Shown here piece by piece: positions 55,562 through 61,661 of a DNA stretch of 64,000 bases. A program made the position numbers and the translations under genes. Position 1 is the stretch's first letter; each line of letters starts with the position of its first letter. The notes beneath the pieces were generated by a model. That model was given only the letters and a program-made list of their open reading frames with translations. It had not been told where the DNA came from and made no database searches. Source of the DNA: a virus; the IMG/VR virus record IMGVR_UViG_3300032323_001417, positions 37,665 to 101,664 of that record. One strand, written 5' to 3'.

Positions 55562-55607
55562 TAGGATGGGAAACGACCTAGACAAGTCGTAAAACTGTCT
55601 AATCCTA
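55562..55607 (+). ncRNA. Structured RNA element A: pseudoknot in an outer helix
   Basis: Outer helix TAGGAT (55562-55567) with ATCCTA (55602-55607). Inside, S1 ACGAC (55573-55577) with GTCGT (55586-55590); S2 TAGACA (55579-55584) with TGTCTA (55596-55601). L1 is one C (55578), L2 one A (55585), L3 AAAAC (55591-55595), the geometry of an H-type pseudoknot. It lies between a stop codon and the next promoter. Element B at 59371 has the same layout with other bases in the helices. Confidence 0.65.
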
Positions 55608-55611
55608 TTTA

Positions 55612-55620
55612 TGATAAACT
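55612..55620 (+). promoter_or_regulatory. Extended -10, leaderless start of 55627 gene
   Basis: TGA-TAAACT (TAAACT at 55615-55620), 6 nt to the ATG at 55627, directly downstream of pseudoknot A. No -35 match, as the pseudoknot occupies that position. Confidence 0.45.
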
Positions 55621-55626
55621 AAATAG

Positions 55627-56133
55627 ATGCACAAAAAGTTTTTAGCCTCAATATTTTCAGTATTACTAGTTTTTGCTCAAGCAACACCAGCAAGTGCGTC
55701 TGATTCTATCAGATATAAGTCTACAGAAATTCAAAAAATTCCAAAAGGAAAGTGGACAACTTTAAGATTTAATGGTGGAAAAACAGAAATTCAGGGTAAT
55801 GGTAAGAGATCATTATTTTGTTATCAAGCTGTTATTGACACAAAGGGAAAGAAAAGACCCTCTTATATTAAATTAAGAATAACTAGAATAGTTCCAGGTC
55901 CAAATGATTCAAGTGCTACTAATACATATTTTTTTACAGAAAAACCAGGAAGTAAGTTTGTAGCTTCTAACTGTTGGAACATTGTAACAAAGCATCCTGT
56001 AGTAGTTCAAATAAGAATTACTGGAGGAAGCAAAACATATAATTCTGACATAAGACAATTTAAAATGTGGACTCCAAATGGGGAATATCCACAAGACTTC
56101 TCTGACTTTATTCCAGAAACAACCATTAATTAG
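55627..56133 (+). CDS. Secreted protein with Sec signal peptide
   Basis: 168 residues. N-terminal MHKKFLASIFSVLLVFAQATPASA is a clear signal peptide with an AxA cleavage site; the mature part is beta-rich (WTTLRFNGGKTEIQGNGKRSLFCYQAVID) with two Cys that could form a disulfide. Probably exported to the cell surface during infection; no known family recognised. Starts from a leaderless mRNA. Confidence 0.7.
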   Translation: MHKKFLASIFSVLLVFAQATPASASDSIRYKSTEIQKIPKGKWTTLRFNGGKTEIQGNGKRSLFCYQAVIDTKGKKRPSYIKLRITRIVPGPNDSSATNTYFFTEKPGSKFVASNCWNIVTKHPVVVQIRITGGSKTYNSDIRQFKMWTPNGEYPQDFSDFIPETTIN

Positions 56134-56145
56134 TTTATTAGTAAT

Positions 56146-56153
56146 GATATAAT
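56146..56153 (+). promoter_or_regulatory. Extended -10 promoter before surface protein
   Basis: TGA-TATAAT (TATAAT at 56148-56153). The predicted start of transcription (about 7 nt later) falls at 56160, exactly where a hairpin begins. Confidence 0.5.
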
Positions 56154-56159
56154 AGATTT

Positions 56160-56175
56160 GTTAGATACGTCTAAC
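56160..56175 (+). promoter_or_regulatory. 5'-terminal stem-loop of surface-protein mRNA
   Basis: GTTAGA (56160-56165), TACG tetraloop, TCTAAC (56170-56175). It begins at the predicted +1, so the mRNA would carry a hairpin at its very 5' end, followed by GAGGAG (56176-56181). Such 5' hairpins can shield mRNA from 5'-end-dependent decay. Confidence 0.45.
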
Positions 56176-56194
56176 GAGGAGTCTATGCAATAAA

Positions 56195-57748
56195 TTGAAA
56201 AAATTCTTTTCCTACCTACTATTAATTCCAATGTTTTTATTTGGAACAATGTTTTTAATATCTCCAGCAACACAGGCAAATACTCCACTTGTTTGTAACA
56301 TGTCTACAGTTACTGGAGATGATGATGGGTCTTTTCCGATGACCCTTCCATTTAGTCTTCAGTTAGGTAACACTAACTACAATCAAATATATTACAGCAC
56401 AAATGGTCTTATGTCATTTGGGCAGCCAGATGGTAATTTTTGGAGCTATCCATCAACCCCATCTGTAACTCTTGCAGGTAGGGACTGGGTTTCATTTGGT
56501 CCAGGTGCTTATACTTCATATGGATATAACGAAAACTCATTTTGTATTGAGTGGTCAGTTCGTCCATTCCCACAATCAAGCGGTCCTCTAACACAAATTA
56601 GATTAGTTGTAAATGTATTTCCTAATGGTGGATGGCATGGTGAGATTACAACTCTTGGATGGATTCCCCCAGACATTAGGCGTGGAATTGTATGGGAACA
56701 GAACGGAACACCATTACCAATCGAGGCAGCCTTTGATGTAAATGGTGGAGTTCCAGTTGAAGTTGAACCTGCTCCAGCCCCTACAAGCTTTACAGAGCCT
56801 CCTGCAATTCCTACTCAATGTTGGGATGGCAGTACAGTTTATGCTCCTGCCACATGTCCTGTTGAGCCAAGTCCTACCCCTACCCCTGAGCCAATTCCTA
56901 CTGCCAGCCCTGAACCACAGCCGTCAGTATCACCAGAGCCAACAATAGAACCGTCACCCCAGCCATCAGAGCCAAGCCCACAGCCGTCAGAACCTGTTGT
57001 GCAACCTTCAGAAACTTCTTCACCTAGTCCAACTCCTTCTTTAATTCCCTCAGAATCTCCGTTGCCCCCAGTAGAACCTGAGCCAACTCAAGACCCAACT
57101 CCTGAGCCAGAGATTTCATTTCCAGAATCATTAACTCCAATTCCAGACGAGAGTCCATCTCCTGATCCAGATCTTTCATCCACTGATCTTCCATCTGATA
57201 ATAATATCACAGAAACAACAGATGAAGAAATAAATACACTTGTTGAAGACTTTACTGAGAGTGGCAGTATTTCAGATGCTGAGACAGAACAGTTAATTGA
57301 TAACTTTTTGAATGATGGATTTATCTCTGAAGATGAAGTATCTGGTCTTTCAGAATCTTTGACTGAAGATGGTATTTTGACGGAAGATGAAAAAGAATTG
57401 CTTGTAGATGTTATCTTAGAACAAGCAGATGGTAATGCTATTTCAACTGAATTAATTGACGAACTTGGACTTGATTATGAAGACTTGCCAGATGATCAAC
57501 CAGTTATGTTAGAAAATGGCGTAATACTTTTTGCAGAAGTGGCAGACGCTTTAGAAATATTTGAAAATCCATCAGAAATTTTAAGTGCAGTGTTTACAGA
57601 TCCTGGTAAGGCTCTTACTGCTGTAGCTAACATTGGTGCAGACATGACACCAGAACAACGTGAAGAATCACAAACAGTGGTTGTTGCGTCCATTATTGTT
57701 GGACAGGTAATAGCATCAACTAATTTAATAACAGGGAGGATAAGATAA
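56195..57748 (+). CDS. Secreted surface protein: beta domain, Pro-rich stalk, acidic repeats
   Basis: 517 residues, TTG start. Signal peptide (1-~29: FFSYLLLIPMFLFGTMFLIS...ATQA). ~30-180: beta domain with NTNYNQIYYSTNGLMSFG and GGWHGEITTLGWIPP, nidogen-like. ~185-330: Pro/Glu/Ser-rich stalk of PEPSPQPS-type repeats. ~340-430: four acidic helical units (SGSISDAETEQLIDNFL; DGFISEDEVSGLSESL; DGILTEDEKELL) resembling EF-hand loops. The C-terminus ends with a short hydrophobic helix (VVVASIIVGQVIAS). Start context is odd: an ATG-CAA-TAA minigene at 56185 lies between SD and TTG. Confidence 0.7.
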   Translation: MKKFFSYLLLIPMFLFGTMFLISPATQANTPLVCNMSTVTGDDDGSFPMTLPFSLQLGNTNYNQIYYSTNGLMSFGQPDGNFWSYPSTPSVTLAGRDWVSFGPGAYTSYGYNENSFCIEWSVRPFPQSSGPLTQIRLVVNVFPNGGWHGEITTLGWIPPDIRRGIVWEQNGTPLPIEAAFDVNGGVPVEVEPAPAPTSFTEPPAIPTQCWDGSTVYAPATCPVEPSPTPTPEPIPTASPEPQPSVSPEPTIEPSPQPSEPSPQPSEPVVQPSETSSPSPTPSLIPSESPLPPVEPEPTQDPTPEPEISFPESLTPIPDESPSPDPDLSSTDLPSDNNITETTDEEINTLVEDFTESGSISDAETEQLIDNFLNDGFISEDEVSGLSESLTEDGILTEDEKELLVDVILEQADGNAISTELIDELGLDYEDLPDDQPVMLENGVILFAEVADALEIFENPSEILSAVFTDPGKALTAVANIGADMTPEQREESQTVVVASIIVGQVIASTNLITGRIR

Positions 57749-57948
57749 TGAAGAAATGGTTGAAAGATAAGTTTCGTGAAACATTAAACCAAACATTTAC
57801 CCTTCTTGGCATGTTCGTAGCATGGGCAGTCCTAGACGGGTCTGCTAAAACAGTAGTTGGTTGGGCAATTATGCTATGCGTAGTTGTATGGTTGTTTTCA
57901 ATGAAATTTAGAGAAGAAAAGGAGGAAGAAGAAAATGGCAAAAAGTAA
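57748..57948 (+). CDS. Holin-like small membrane protein
   Basis: 66 residues, ATG overlapping the previous TAA by one base. A hydrophobic hairpin (TLLGMFVAWAVLDG...VVGWAIMLCVVVWLFS) and a basic/acidic tail ending EEKEEEENGKK, as in class II holins. It overlaps the next gene, which is also membranous. A two-component holin/antiholin pair is plausible. Confidence 0.65.
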   Translation: MKKWLKDKFRETLNQTFTLLGMFVAWAVLDGSAKTVVGWAIMLCVVVWLFSMKFREEKEEEENGKK

Positions 57949-58246
57949 CGTAGATATAACAGTAATTGATAAAGAGACTGGAGAAGAAGTAATTGGTTCC
58001 AAAGCAGTAACAAATGTATGGAATATATTCTTCAGAATTGTTGCAGTATTTGCAGCATCTGGTCTATCAATCATTGGTGCAGGTTCCCTAGTAGGAATTG
58101 ACACCCTTACTGCTGTTATTATGGCAGGTACGCTTGGTGTTGCTACCGTTGTTGAAAAGCTTGCAAGAGCATTCCTAGACGATGGTAAGCTAAGTGCTAG
58201 TGAAATTAACTCAGCATTTAGTTCAGTAGACAAAAAAGCAGAATAG
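57935..58246 (+). CDS. Holin
   Basis: 103 residues, overlapping the previous gene by 14 nt. Two or three membrane segments (VWNIFFRIVAVFAASGLSIIGAG; TLTAVIMAGTLGVATVV) after a soluble N-terminus and a charged C-terminus, matching a holin family often found in actinophages. Placed just before the M23 endolysin. Confidence 0.75.
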   Translation: MAKSNVDITVIDKETGEEVIGSKAVTNVWNIFFRIVAVFAASGLSIIGAGSLVGIDTLTAVIMAGTLGVATVVEKLARAFLDDGKLSASEINSAFSSVDKKAE

Positions 58247-58255
58247 TAAGTAGGA

Positions 58256-58261
58256 TATAAT
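58256..58261 (+). promoter_or_regulatory. -10 box downstream of holin
   Basis: TATAAT; the predicted +1 falls at about 58268, where the following hairpin starts. No convincing -35. Confidence 0.35.
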
Positions 58262-58267
58262 ATAGTA

Positions 58268-58298
58268 GGGGAGTCCTCCAAAGGACTCCCTTATTTTA
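58268..58298 (+). terminator. Stem-loop between holin and endolysin
   Basis: GGGAGTCCT (58269-58277) pairs with AGGACTCCC (58282-58290), loop CCAA, then TTATTTTA. It could end the holin transcript or be the 5'-terminal hairpin of the endolysin mRNA from the TATAAT at 58256; both readings fit. Confidence 0.65.
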
Positions 58299-58318
58299 TA
58301 AAAAAGGAAATGATTTAA

Positions 58319-58708
58319 ATGGGTTCACCAATTGTTGGAGGTAAGGTTACAACACCTTACAAGAAGCTTGGAAAAATGTGGTCAAAAGGCTACCATACAG
58401 GTGTAGATTATGCTTGCAAAGTAGGTACAGATATTGTTGCTGTTGCTGATGGCAAGATTGAAAATGCTACCTGGGGAGCCAGCTATGGCACACAGCTAGT
58501 CCAAAAAGTTGAAGGTGGCTGGGTAATCTATGCACACCTTTCAAAGGCTCTAGTAAAGCCAGGAGACAAGGTAAAGAAGGGACAACACATTGGAGAGTCT
58601 GGTAATACAGGCAACTCTTCAGGTCCTCATCTTCACTTTGAAATGAGAGATAATATTAGATGGAGTGCAGGTAAGGATATTGATCCTACTGCAATTCTTG
58701 CGTCCTAA
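58319..58708 (+). CDS. M23 peptidase endolysin
   Basis: 129 residues, compact LytM/M23 domain: zinc ligands H and D in YHTGVDYA (~26-30), and the HxH of GPHLHFEM (~104-107). Cleaves peptidoglycan cross-links (Gly-containing or direct peptides) at lysis; no signal peptide, so holin-dependent. Follows SD AAAGGAAA. A strong terminator follows. Confidence 0.88.
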   Translation: MGSPIVGGKVTTPYKKLGKMWSKGYHTGVDYACKVGTDIVAVADGKIENATWGASYGTQLVQKVEGGWVIYAHLSKALVKPGDKVKKGQHIGESGNTGNSSGPHLHFEMRDNIRWSAGKDIDPTAILAS

Positions 58709-58726
58709 TATATCAAAATAACAATT

Positions 58727-58750
58727 GCCCCTAGAAATAGGGGCTTTTGT
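58727..58750 (+). terminator. Intrinsic terminator after endolysin
   Basis: GCCCCTA (58727-58733), GAAA loop, TAGGGGC (58738-58744), then TTTTGTATTT. A textbook Rho-independent terminator. Confidence 0.9.
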
Positions 58751-58775
58751 ATTTAATAAAACTATTTATCATTTT

Positions 58776-58783
58776 GTTATAAT
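58776..58783 (+). promoter_or_regulatory. Second candidate promoter upstream of transglycosylase
   Basis: TGT-TATAAT (TATAAT at 58778-58783), extended -10, between terminator and the leaderless promoter at 58790. No SD follows; weaker of the two. Confidence 0.3.
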
Positions 58784-58789
58784 AAAAAC

Positions 58790-58818
58790 TTGATTTTGTC
58801 ACTATTTCATGCTATTCT
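58790..58818 (+). promoter_or_regulatory. Promoter, leaderless start of 58825 gene
   Basis: TTGATT (58790-58795), 17 nt, TATTCT (58813-58818) with upstream TG, then 6 nt and the ATG at 58825. Confidence 0.65.
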
Positions 58819-58824
58819 AGAATA

Positions 58825-59364
58825 ATGCGTATCAGAACCTTGGTTCCGATTGCCCTTGTTGCGGTTCTTGCAATTGCATCCCTACCAACAAGCCACAGTC
58901 AGACCAGTGCTAATGCACCGCAAAATGTAGCAAGTAGAGTTAGTGAAAATAGAAGTATTGAAATTGCTAAACTTGCAACATATGAAAAAGAAATAAAGAA
59001 AGATAAAACTAGAGACAATAAAAAAGCCTCTAGATCAAAAAAGGGAAGTTCCCCTGCAGTAAAAGCAAATCAAGCTTTTGCTAAATCCTATATGGAGTCC
59101 AAATATAATTGGGGAGAAGACCAGCACTCTTGCCTTGTGAATCTATGGAATCGTGAAAGTGGGTGGAGGCATACTGCTGACAACCCAACTTCAAGTGCCT
59201 ATGGAATACCACAAGCACTGCCTGGAAGTAAGATGGCAAGTGCAGGGGCAGATTGGAGAACAAATCCAGAAACACAAATCAAATGGGGTCTAAAGTATAT
59301 TGACAAACGATATAAGACTCCCTGTGGAGCATGGAGTGCATTCAAGAAAAAGGGCTGGTATTAA
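58825..59364 (+). CDS. Secreted transglycosylase-like lysis protein
   Basis: 179 residues. Signal peptide (VPIALVAVLAIASLPTSHS), a charged linker (KKASRSKKGSSP), and a C-terminal lysozyme-like domain ~95-179 with LVNLWNRESGWRH (catalytic Glu), AYGIPQALPGSKM and AWSAFKKKGWY, as in actinobacterial Rpf/SLT-type domains. Probably exported by Sec and attacks glycan strands, complementing the M23 enzyme. Leaderless start. Confidence 0.82.
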   Translation: MRIRTLVPIALVAVLAIASLPTSHSQTSANAPQNVASRVSENRSIEIAKLATYEKEIKKDKTRDNKKASRSKKGSSPAVKANQAFAKSYMESKYNWGEDQHSCLVNLWNRESGWRHTADNPTSSAYGIPQALPGSKMASAGADWRTNPETQIKWGLKYIDKRYKTPCGAWSAFKKKGWY

Positions 59365-59370
59365 TTTACT

Positions 59371-59419
59371 AGTTTAATTAGATGTCCTGAGCAAAGACAT
59401 TAAACTGCTCATTTAAACT
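59371..59419 (+). ncRNA. Structured RNA element B: pseudoknot in an outer helix
   Basis: Outer helix AGTTTAA (59371-59377) with TTAAACT (59413-59419). S1 ATGTC (59382-59386) with GACAT (59396-59400); S2 TGAGCA (59388-59393) with TGCTCA (59406-59411). L1 is one C (59387), L2 AA (59394-59395), L3 TAAAC (59401-59405). Same fold as element A (same helix lengths, same L1 base, near-identical L3) but with different helix sequences. It begins 7 nt after the transglycosylase stop, and its outer strand abuts the next -35. Confidence 0.65.
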
Positions 59420-59447
59420 TGACAACGTAAAGGATATAGTGTAAAAT
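59419..59447 (+). promoter_or_regulatory. Promoter, leaderless start of 59454 gene
   Basis: TTGACA (59419-59424), 17 nt, TAAAAT (59442-59447), 6 nt, ATG (59454). Its first T is also the last base of pseudoknot B's outer helix. Confidence 0.7.
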
Positions 59448-59453
59448 CTAGAT

Positions 59454-59621
59454 ATGGATAAATTAAAAGTTATTATTGAAGAACCCAGTGGCTCAAGACG
59501 ATCATTCTTTTATAGTGTAAAGAGTGAAGAAGAAGCAAAAGAAATTGCAGAAGGTATTGAAAAAGAGCTTAAGCCTAACTTTAGTATGGCATCTTGGAAA
59601 TATACAAAGGAAAAGAAATGA
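59454..59621 (+). CDS. Small hypothetical protein
   Basis: 55 residues, directly behind a leaderless promoter. Two strands then a helix (KLKVIIEEPSGSRRSFFYSVKSEEEAKEIAEGIEKEL), a possible ferredoxin-like half-fold. Overlaps thioredoxin by ATGA. Unknown. Confidence 0.65.
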   Translation: MDKLKVIIEEPSGSRRSFFYSVKSEEEAKEIAEGIEKELKPNFSMASWKYTKEKK

Positions 59622-59884
59622 AAACAGAAGTAATTGATTTTTGGGCTACATGGTGTGGTCCATGCAAACTAATGAATCCAATTCTTGACGAGGTAGAAAA
59701 GGAAAATCCTGATCTAACTATTACAAGAATTGATATTGATTCTGATAAAAACATGGTTGAACAATATAAGATTCAATCAGTCCCTACTTATGTTATCTTA
59801 AAAGATGGCAAAGAGGTAGATCGTATTATTGGTGCAAAGCCTAAGTTTGCTTTCTTAAAGAGAGTGTTCCCAGAAAATGGCTGA
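59618..59884 (+). CDS. Thioredoxin-like protein
   Basis: 88 residues from the ATG at 59618. Active site WCGPC (~12-16), cis-Pro (VPTY near 61) and a full thioredoxin beta-alpha pattern; shorter than cellular Trx (~105) as one N-terminal unit is lacking. A phage reductant for ribonucleotide reduction or polymerase processivity (as with T7) is possible; neither partner gene is seen. Confidence 0.88.
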   Translation: MKTEVIDFWATWCGPCKLMNPILDEVEKENPDLTITRIDIDSDKNMVEQYKIQSVPTYVILKDGKEVDRIIGAKPKFAFLKRVFPENG

Positions 59885-60008
59885 AATTATTTTATTAGCA
59901 ATATTTGTAACAAATTTGTTTATTATTAATGAGATTAAAGAATATACATTAGATCAAAAGTCTAAAGAAAAAGAAAAAGAAACTATCCTAAGAAAGGGAT
60001 TTATGTAA
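59877..60008 (+). CDS. Single-pass small membrane protein
   Basis: 43 residues, overlapping thioredoxin by 8 nt and the next gene by one base. A hydrophobic N-terminal helix (EIILLAIFVTNLFII) and a charged tail (KSKEKEKETILRKGFM). Unknown function. Confidence 0.6.
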   Translation: MAEIILLAIFVTNLFIINEIKEYTLDQKSKEKEKETILRKGFM

Positions 60009-60196
60009 TGTCAAACACACTAGAACTCGTAGTACAAGAACTACAAAACCGTATTGGTCAAATTACTACTCAGTATGAAACACAAATGGCTGTATTAAAG
60101 GTACAAGCAAATGAAGCACTTCAGGCAAAAGATGCAGAGATTAATCAATTAAAAGAAAGTAAACTACATACTGAGCCAGCAAAGAAAGAAAAGTAG
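60008..60196 (+). CDS. Coiled-coil hypothetical protein
   Basis: 62 residues, all-helical heptad-like (LELVVQELQNRIGQITTQYETQMAVL...). Shares bases with both neighbours. Might be a structural or regulatory coiled coil; function unknown. Confidence 0.62.
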   Translation: MSNTLELVVQELQNRIGQITTQYETQMAVLKVQANEALQAKDAEINQLKESKLHTEPAKKEK

Positions 60197-60324
60197 TGGG
60201 AAAGCATCACGACAAAGTTGCAAAAGCTTTAGAAATTCGTATCAAGAATGTTCCTAATAGAGGTGGGTACAACACCCCTGGTTCTATGAATAAGAAAAAA
60301 ACTGGTTACGCTAAGAATCGTTAA
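60196..60324 (+). CDS. Small basic protein upstream of tRNAs
   Basis: 42 residues, GTG on the G of the previous TAG. Very basic, His/Lys-rich (VGKHHDKVAK ... MNKKKTGYAKNR). It ends 10 nt before tRNA-Asn. Unknown. Confidence 0.55.
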   Translation: MGKHHDKVAKALEIRIKNVPNRGGYNTPGSMNKKKTGYAKNR

Positions 60325-60334
60325 TCCAGTACAG

Positions 60335-60407
60335 TCCCCAATAGCTCAATCGGCAGAGCGTCAAACTGTTAATTTGAATGTTCCTAGTTCAAGTCTAGGT
60401 TGGGGAG
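60335..60407 (+). tRNA. tRNA-Asn (anticodon GTT)
   Basis: 73 nt cloverleaf: acceptor TCCCCAA/TTGGGGA, discriminator G; anticodon stem TCAAA/TTTGA around loop CTGTTAA (anticodon GTT). Standard D-arm (AGCTCAATCGGCAGAGC) and T-loop TTCAAGT. CCA not encoded. Reads AAU/AAC, which the phage uses heavily. Confidence 0.9.
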
Positions 60408-60411
60408 CAAG

Positions 60412-60484
60412 CCCCGATTAGCTCAGTGGATAGAGCGATAGGTTTCTACCCTACAGGTCAGGAGTTCGAATCTCTTATCGGGGA
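60412..60484 (+). tRNA. tRNA-Arg (anticodon TCT)
   Basis: 73 nt: acceptor CCCCGAT/ATCGGGG (seven pairs), discriminator A; D-stem GCTC/GAGC; anticodon loop TTTCTAC (anticodon TCT, reads AGA); T-loop TTCGAAT. One mismatch at the base of the anticodon stem. AGA is the dominant Arg codon here and rare in most GC-rich actinobacteria. Confidence 0.88.
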
Positions 60485-60498
60485 CTCAAAAATAGATA

Positions 60499-60504
60499 TA
60501 TAAT
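60499..60504 (+). promoter_or_regulatory. -10 box before thermonuclease
   Basis: TATAAT, 9 nt before the ATG at 60514, between the tRNA 3' end and the gene. No SD, so a near-leaderless message is likely. Confidence 0.4.
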
Positions 60505-60513
60505 AGAATAACT

Positions 60514-60915
60514 ATGTATGAATACCGTGTTAAAAAAGTATTAAAGATAGTTGATGGTGACACCATTGATGTTGACATTGATCTTGGTTTTAGTGTTTCT
60601 TTTACTCAAAGAGTAAGACTTGCAGGTATTGATACTCCTGAATCTAGAACAACTGATCTAAAGGAAAAAGCACTTGGTCTAGAGGTAAAAGAATACCTAA
60701 AGCATTTACTTGAGAATGCAGAAGACATTGTTATTCAAACAGAGAAGCCAGATAGCTCTGAAAAATATGGTCGCATTTTAGGCTGGCTATTTATTAATGA
60801 TGAAGATACTTCTCTTAATGAAAAGATGATCAACGAAGGCTATGCCTGGGAATATGACGGGGGAACAAAGAAAAAAGACTTTGACTCCCTACTTGCTAAA
60901 AGAGCCAATTCCTGA
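60514..60915 (+). CDS. Staphylococcal-nuclease-like (thermonuclease) protein
   Basis: 133 residues, single SNase domain: KIVDGDTIDVDIDL (metal/Asp), VRLAGIDTPESR (Arg-Asp-Glu), SSEKYGRILGWLF (Arg). Lacks a signal peptide, so it is probably cytosolic and could degrade host DNA or RNA. Last rightward gene of any size. Confidence 0.88.
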   Translation: MYEYRVKKVLKIVDGDTIDVDIDLGFSVSFTQRVRLAGIDTPESRTTDLKEKALGLEVKEYLKHLLENAEDIVIQTEKPDSSEKYGRILGWLFINDEDTSLNEKMINEGYAWEYDGGTKKKDFDSLLAKRANS

Positions 60916-60921
60916 TACAAT
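60914..60921 (+). promoter_or_regulatory. Extended -10 before small membrane gene
   Basis: TG-A-TACAAT (TACAAT 60916-60921) at the end of the thermonuclease gene; ATG 60962 follows after ~40 nt with CGGAGG at 60928-60933 too distant to be the SD. Confidence 0.35.
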
Positions 60922-60961
60922 ATAAGTCGGAGGCAGACGCTCTTACTTAGAAAGATAGATA

Positions 60962-61105
60962 ATGAAATTCTCACACTCAATAGCTGAAATGCTAATCCTG
61001 GCATTCGTAGCCCTTAATTGCTATGTAAATGTAATAAGATATTCCTGGGATAAAAAGAAAAAGAAAGCATACATAGCATCTATTGGCAGCGATTACGAAA
61101 AATAA
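60962..61105 (+). CDS. Small single-pass membrane protein
   Basis: 47 residues. A hydrophobic helix (IAEMLILAFVALNCYVNVI) and a basic tail WDKKKKKAY. No clear SD. The end contains ATTACGAA (61092-61099), the reverse complement of a repeat found in the neighbouring noncoding region. Unknown; last rightward gene. Confidence 0.5.
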   Translation: MKFSHSIAEMLILAFVALNCYVNVIRYSWDKKKKKAYIASIGSDYEK

Positions 61106-61141
61106 AAAATCGCAAAAAATCGGCGGAAATTAGTATAAACA

Positions 61142-61156
61142 TGCTCAACATGAGCA
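61142..61156. repeat. Perfect inverted repeat
   Basis: TGCTCA, spacer ACA, TGAGCA. Hairpin or protein-binding palindrome; the arms equal the S2 strands of pseudoknot B (TGAGCA/TGCTCA), possibly coincidence. Confidence 0.6.
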
Positions 61157-61176
61157 ACTATATGATATATAAAGAT

Positions 61177-61229
61177 ATCCCCTATATTCAATATATGAGG
61201 CAAAGCCTCTATGAATAAATTCGGGGGAT
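61177..61229 (+). ncRNA. Compound stem-loop in noncoding region
   Basis: ATCCCC (61177-61182) pairs with GGGGAT (61224-61229); inside, TATATT-C-AATATA (61183-61195) and GAGGC-AAA-GCCTC (61197-61209). May be an RNA or single-strand DNA structure at the candidate origin. A run of AT follows. Confidence 0.4.
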
Positions 61230-61415
61230 GAATAAATCTTCTGATTATTACCTATATAAACTATATAACAATAACTATATATACAAACATATATAAGAGT
61301 CTTTAATGATGCTTCGCATGTGATTATATAAACCAGAAGAAAGTCTCTTAGAAGGCTTCTATGGGCTTTTAAACACTATTCTATTGGATATTATTGGATA
61401 TTTTATATATATGAT

Positions 61416-61446
61416 TGTGGATAAGATGTGTATATATTGTGGATGA
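61416..61446. other. Two DnaA-box-like sites
   Basis: TGTGGATAA (61416-61424) is exactly the reverse complement of the DnaA box TTATCCACA; TGTGGATGA (61438-61446) differs at one base. Same orientation, 22 nt apart (about two helical turns). AT-rich DNA with TATTGGATAT repeats lies upstream. Confidence 0.55.
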
Positions 61447-61661
61447 AAGTGGAGTGGAGTAGAGAGCGATGGGGGATCTTAATCGTAATACATTTTTATA
61501 AGATATGCCTGGTTTTATTTTCCCATATTCTATACACTTTTTAAAAGATTTTAATATATTCCAGCCTATTTTTGACTCATTCGTAATACTTTTTTATATA
61601 TTATTATGTATTCTTATATAGGGGATATTCCAGAGTATTTTTAATCCCTTCGTAATCCTTT

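Larger units (their letters stand above)
61106..61661. other. Gene-free structured AT-rich region, candidate origin
   Basis: Contains no credible gene. It lies between converging transcription (rightward genes end, leftward genes end) and holds, in order, a palindrome TGCTCA-ACA-TGAGCA (61142-61156), a compound stem-loop (61177-61229), short hairpins ATGC-TTC-GCAT (61309-61319) and TAGAAG-G-CTTCTA (61349-61361), a TATTGGATAT direct repeat near 61384-61401, two DnaA-box-like sites (61416-61446), and TTCGTAAT repeats. Such a combination is typical of a replication origin or its control region; function is inferred. Confidence 0.5.

Noticed and set aside
61142-61156. Third copy of the pseudoknot element
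   Set aside because: TGCTCA/TGAGCA matches S2 strands of B but in reverse order, with no S1 or outer helix.
61106-61661. Small open frames in the noncoding region
   Set aside because: All are short, AT-driven and lack ribosome sites or coding-like composition.
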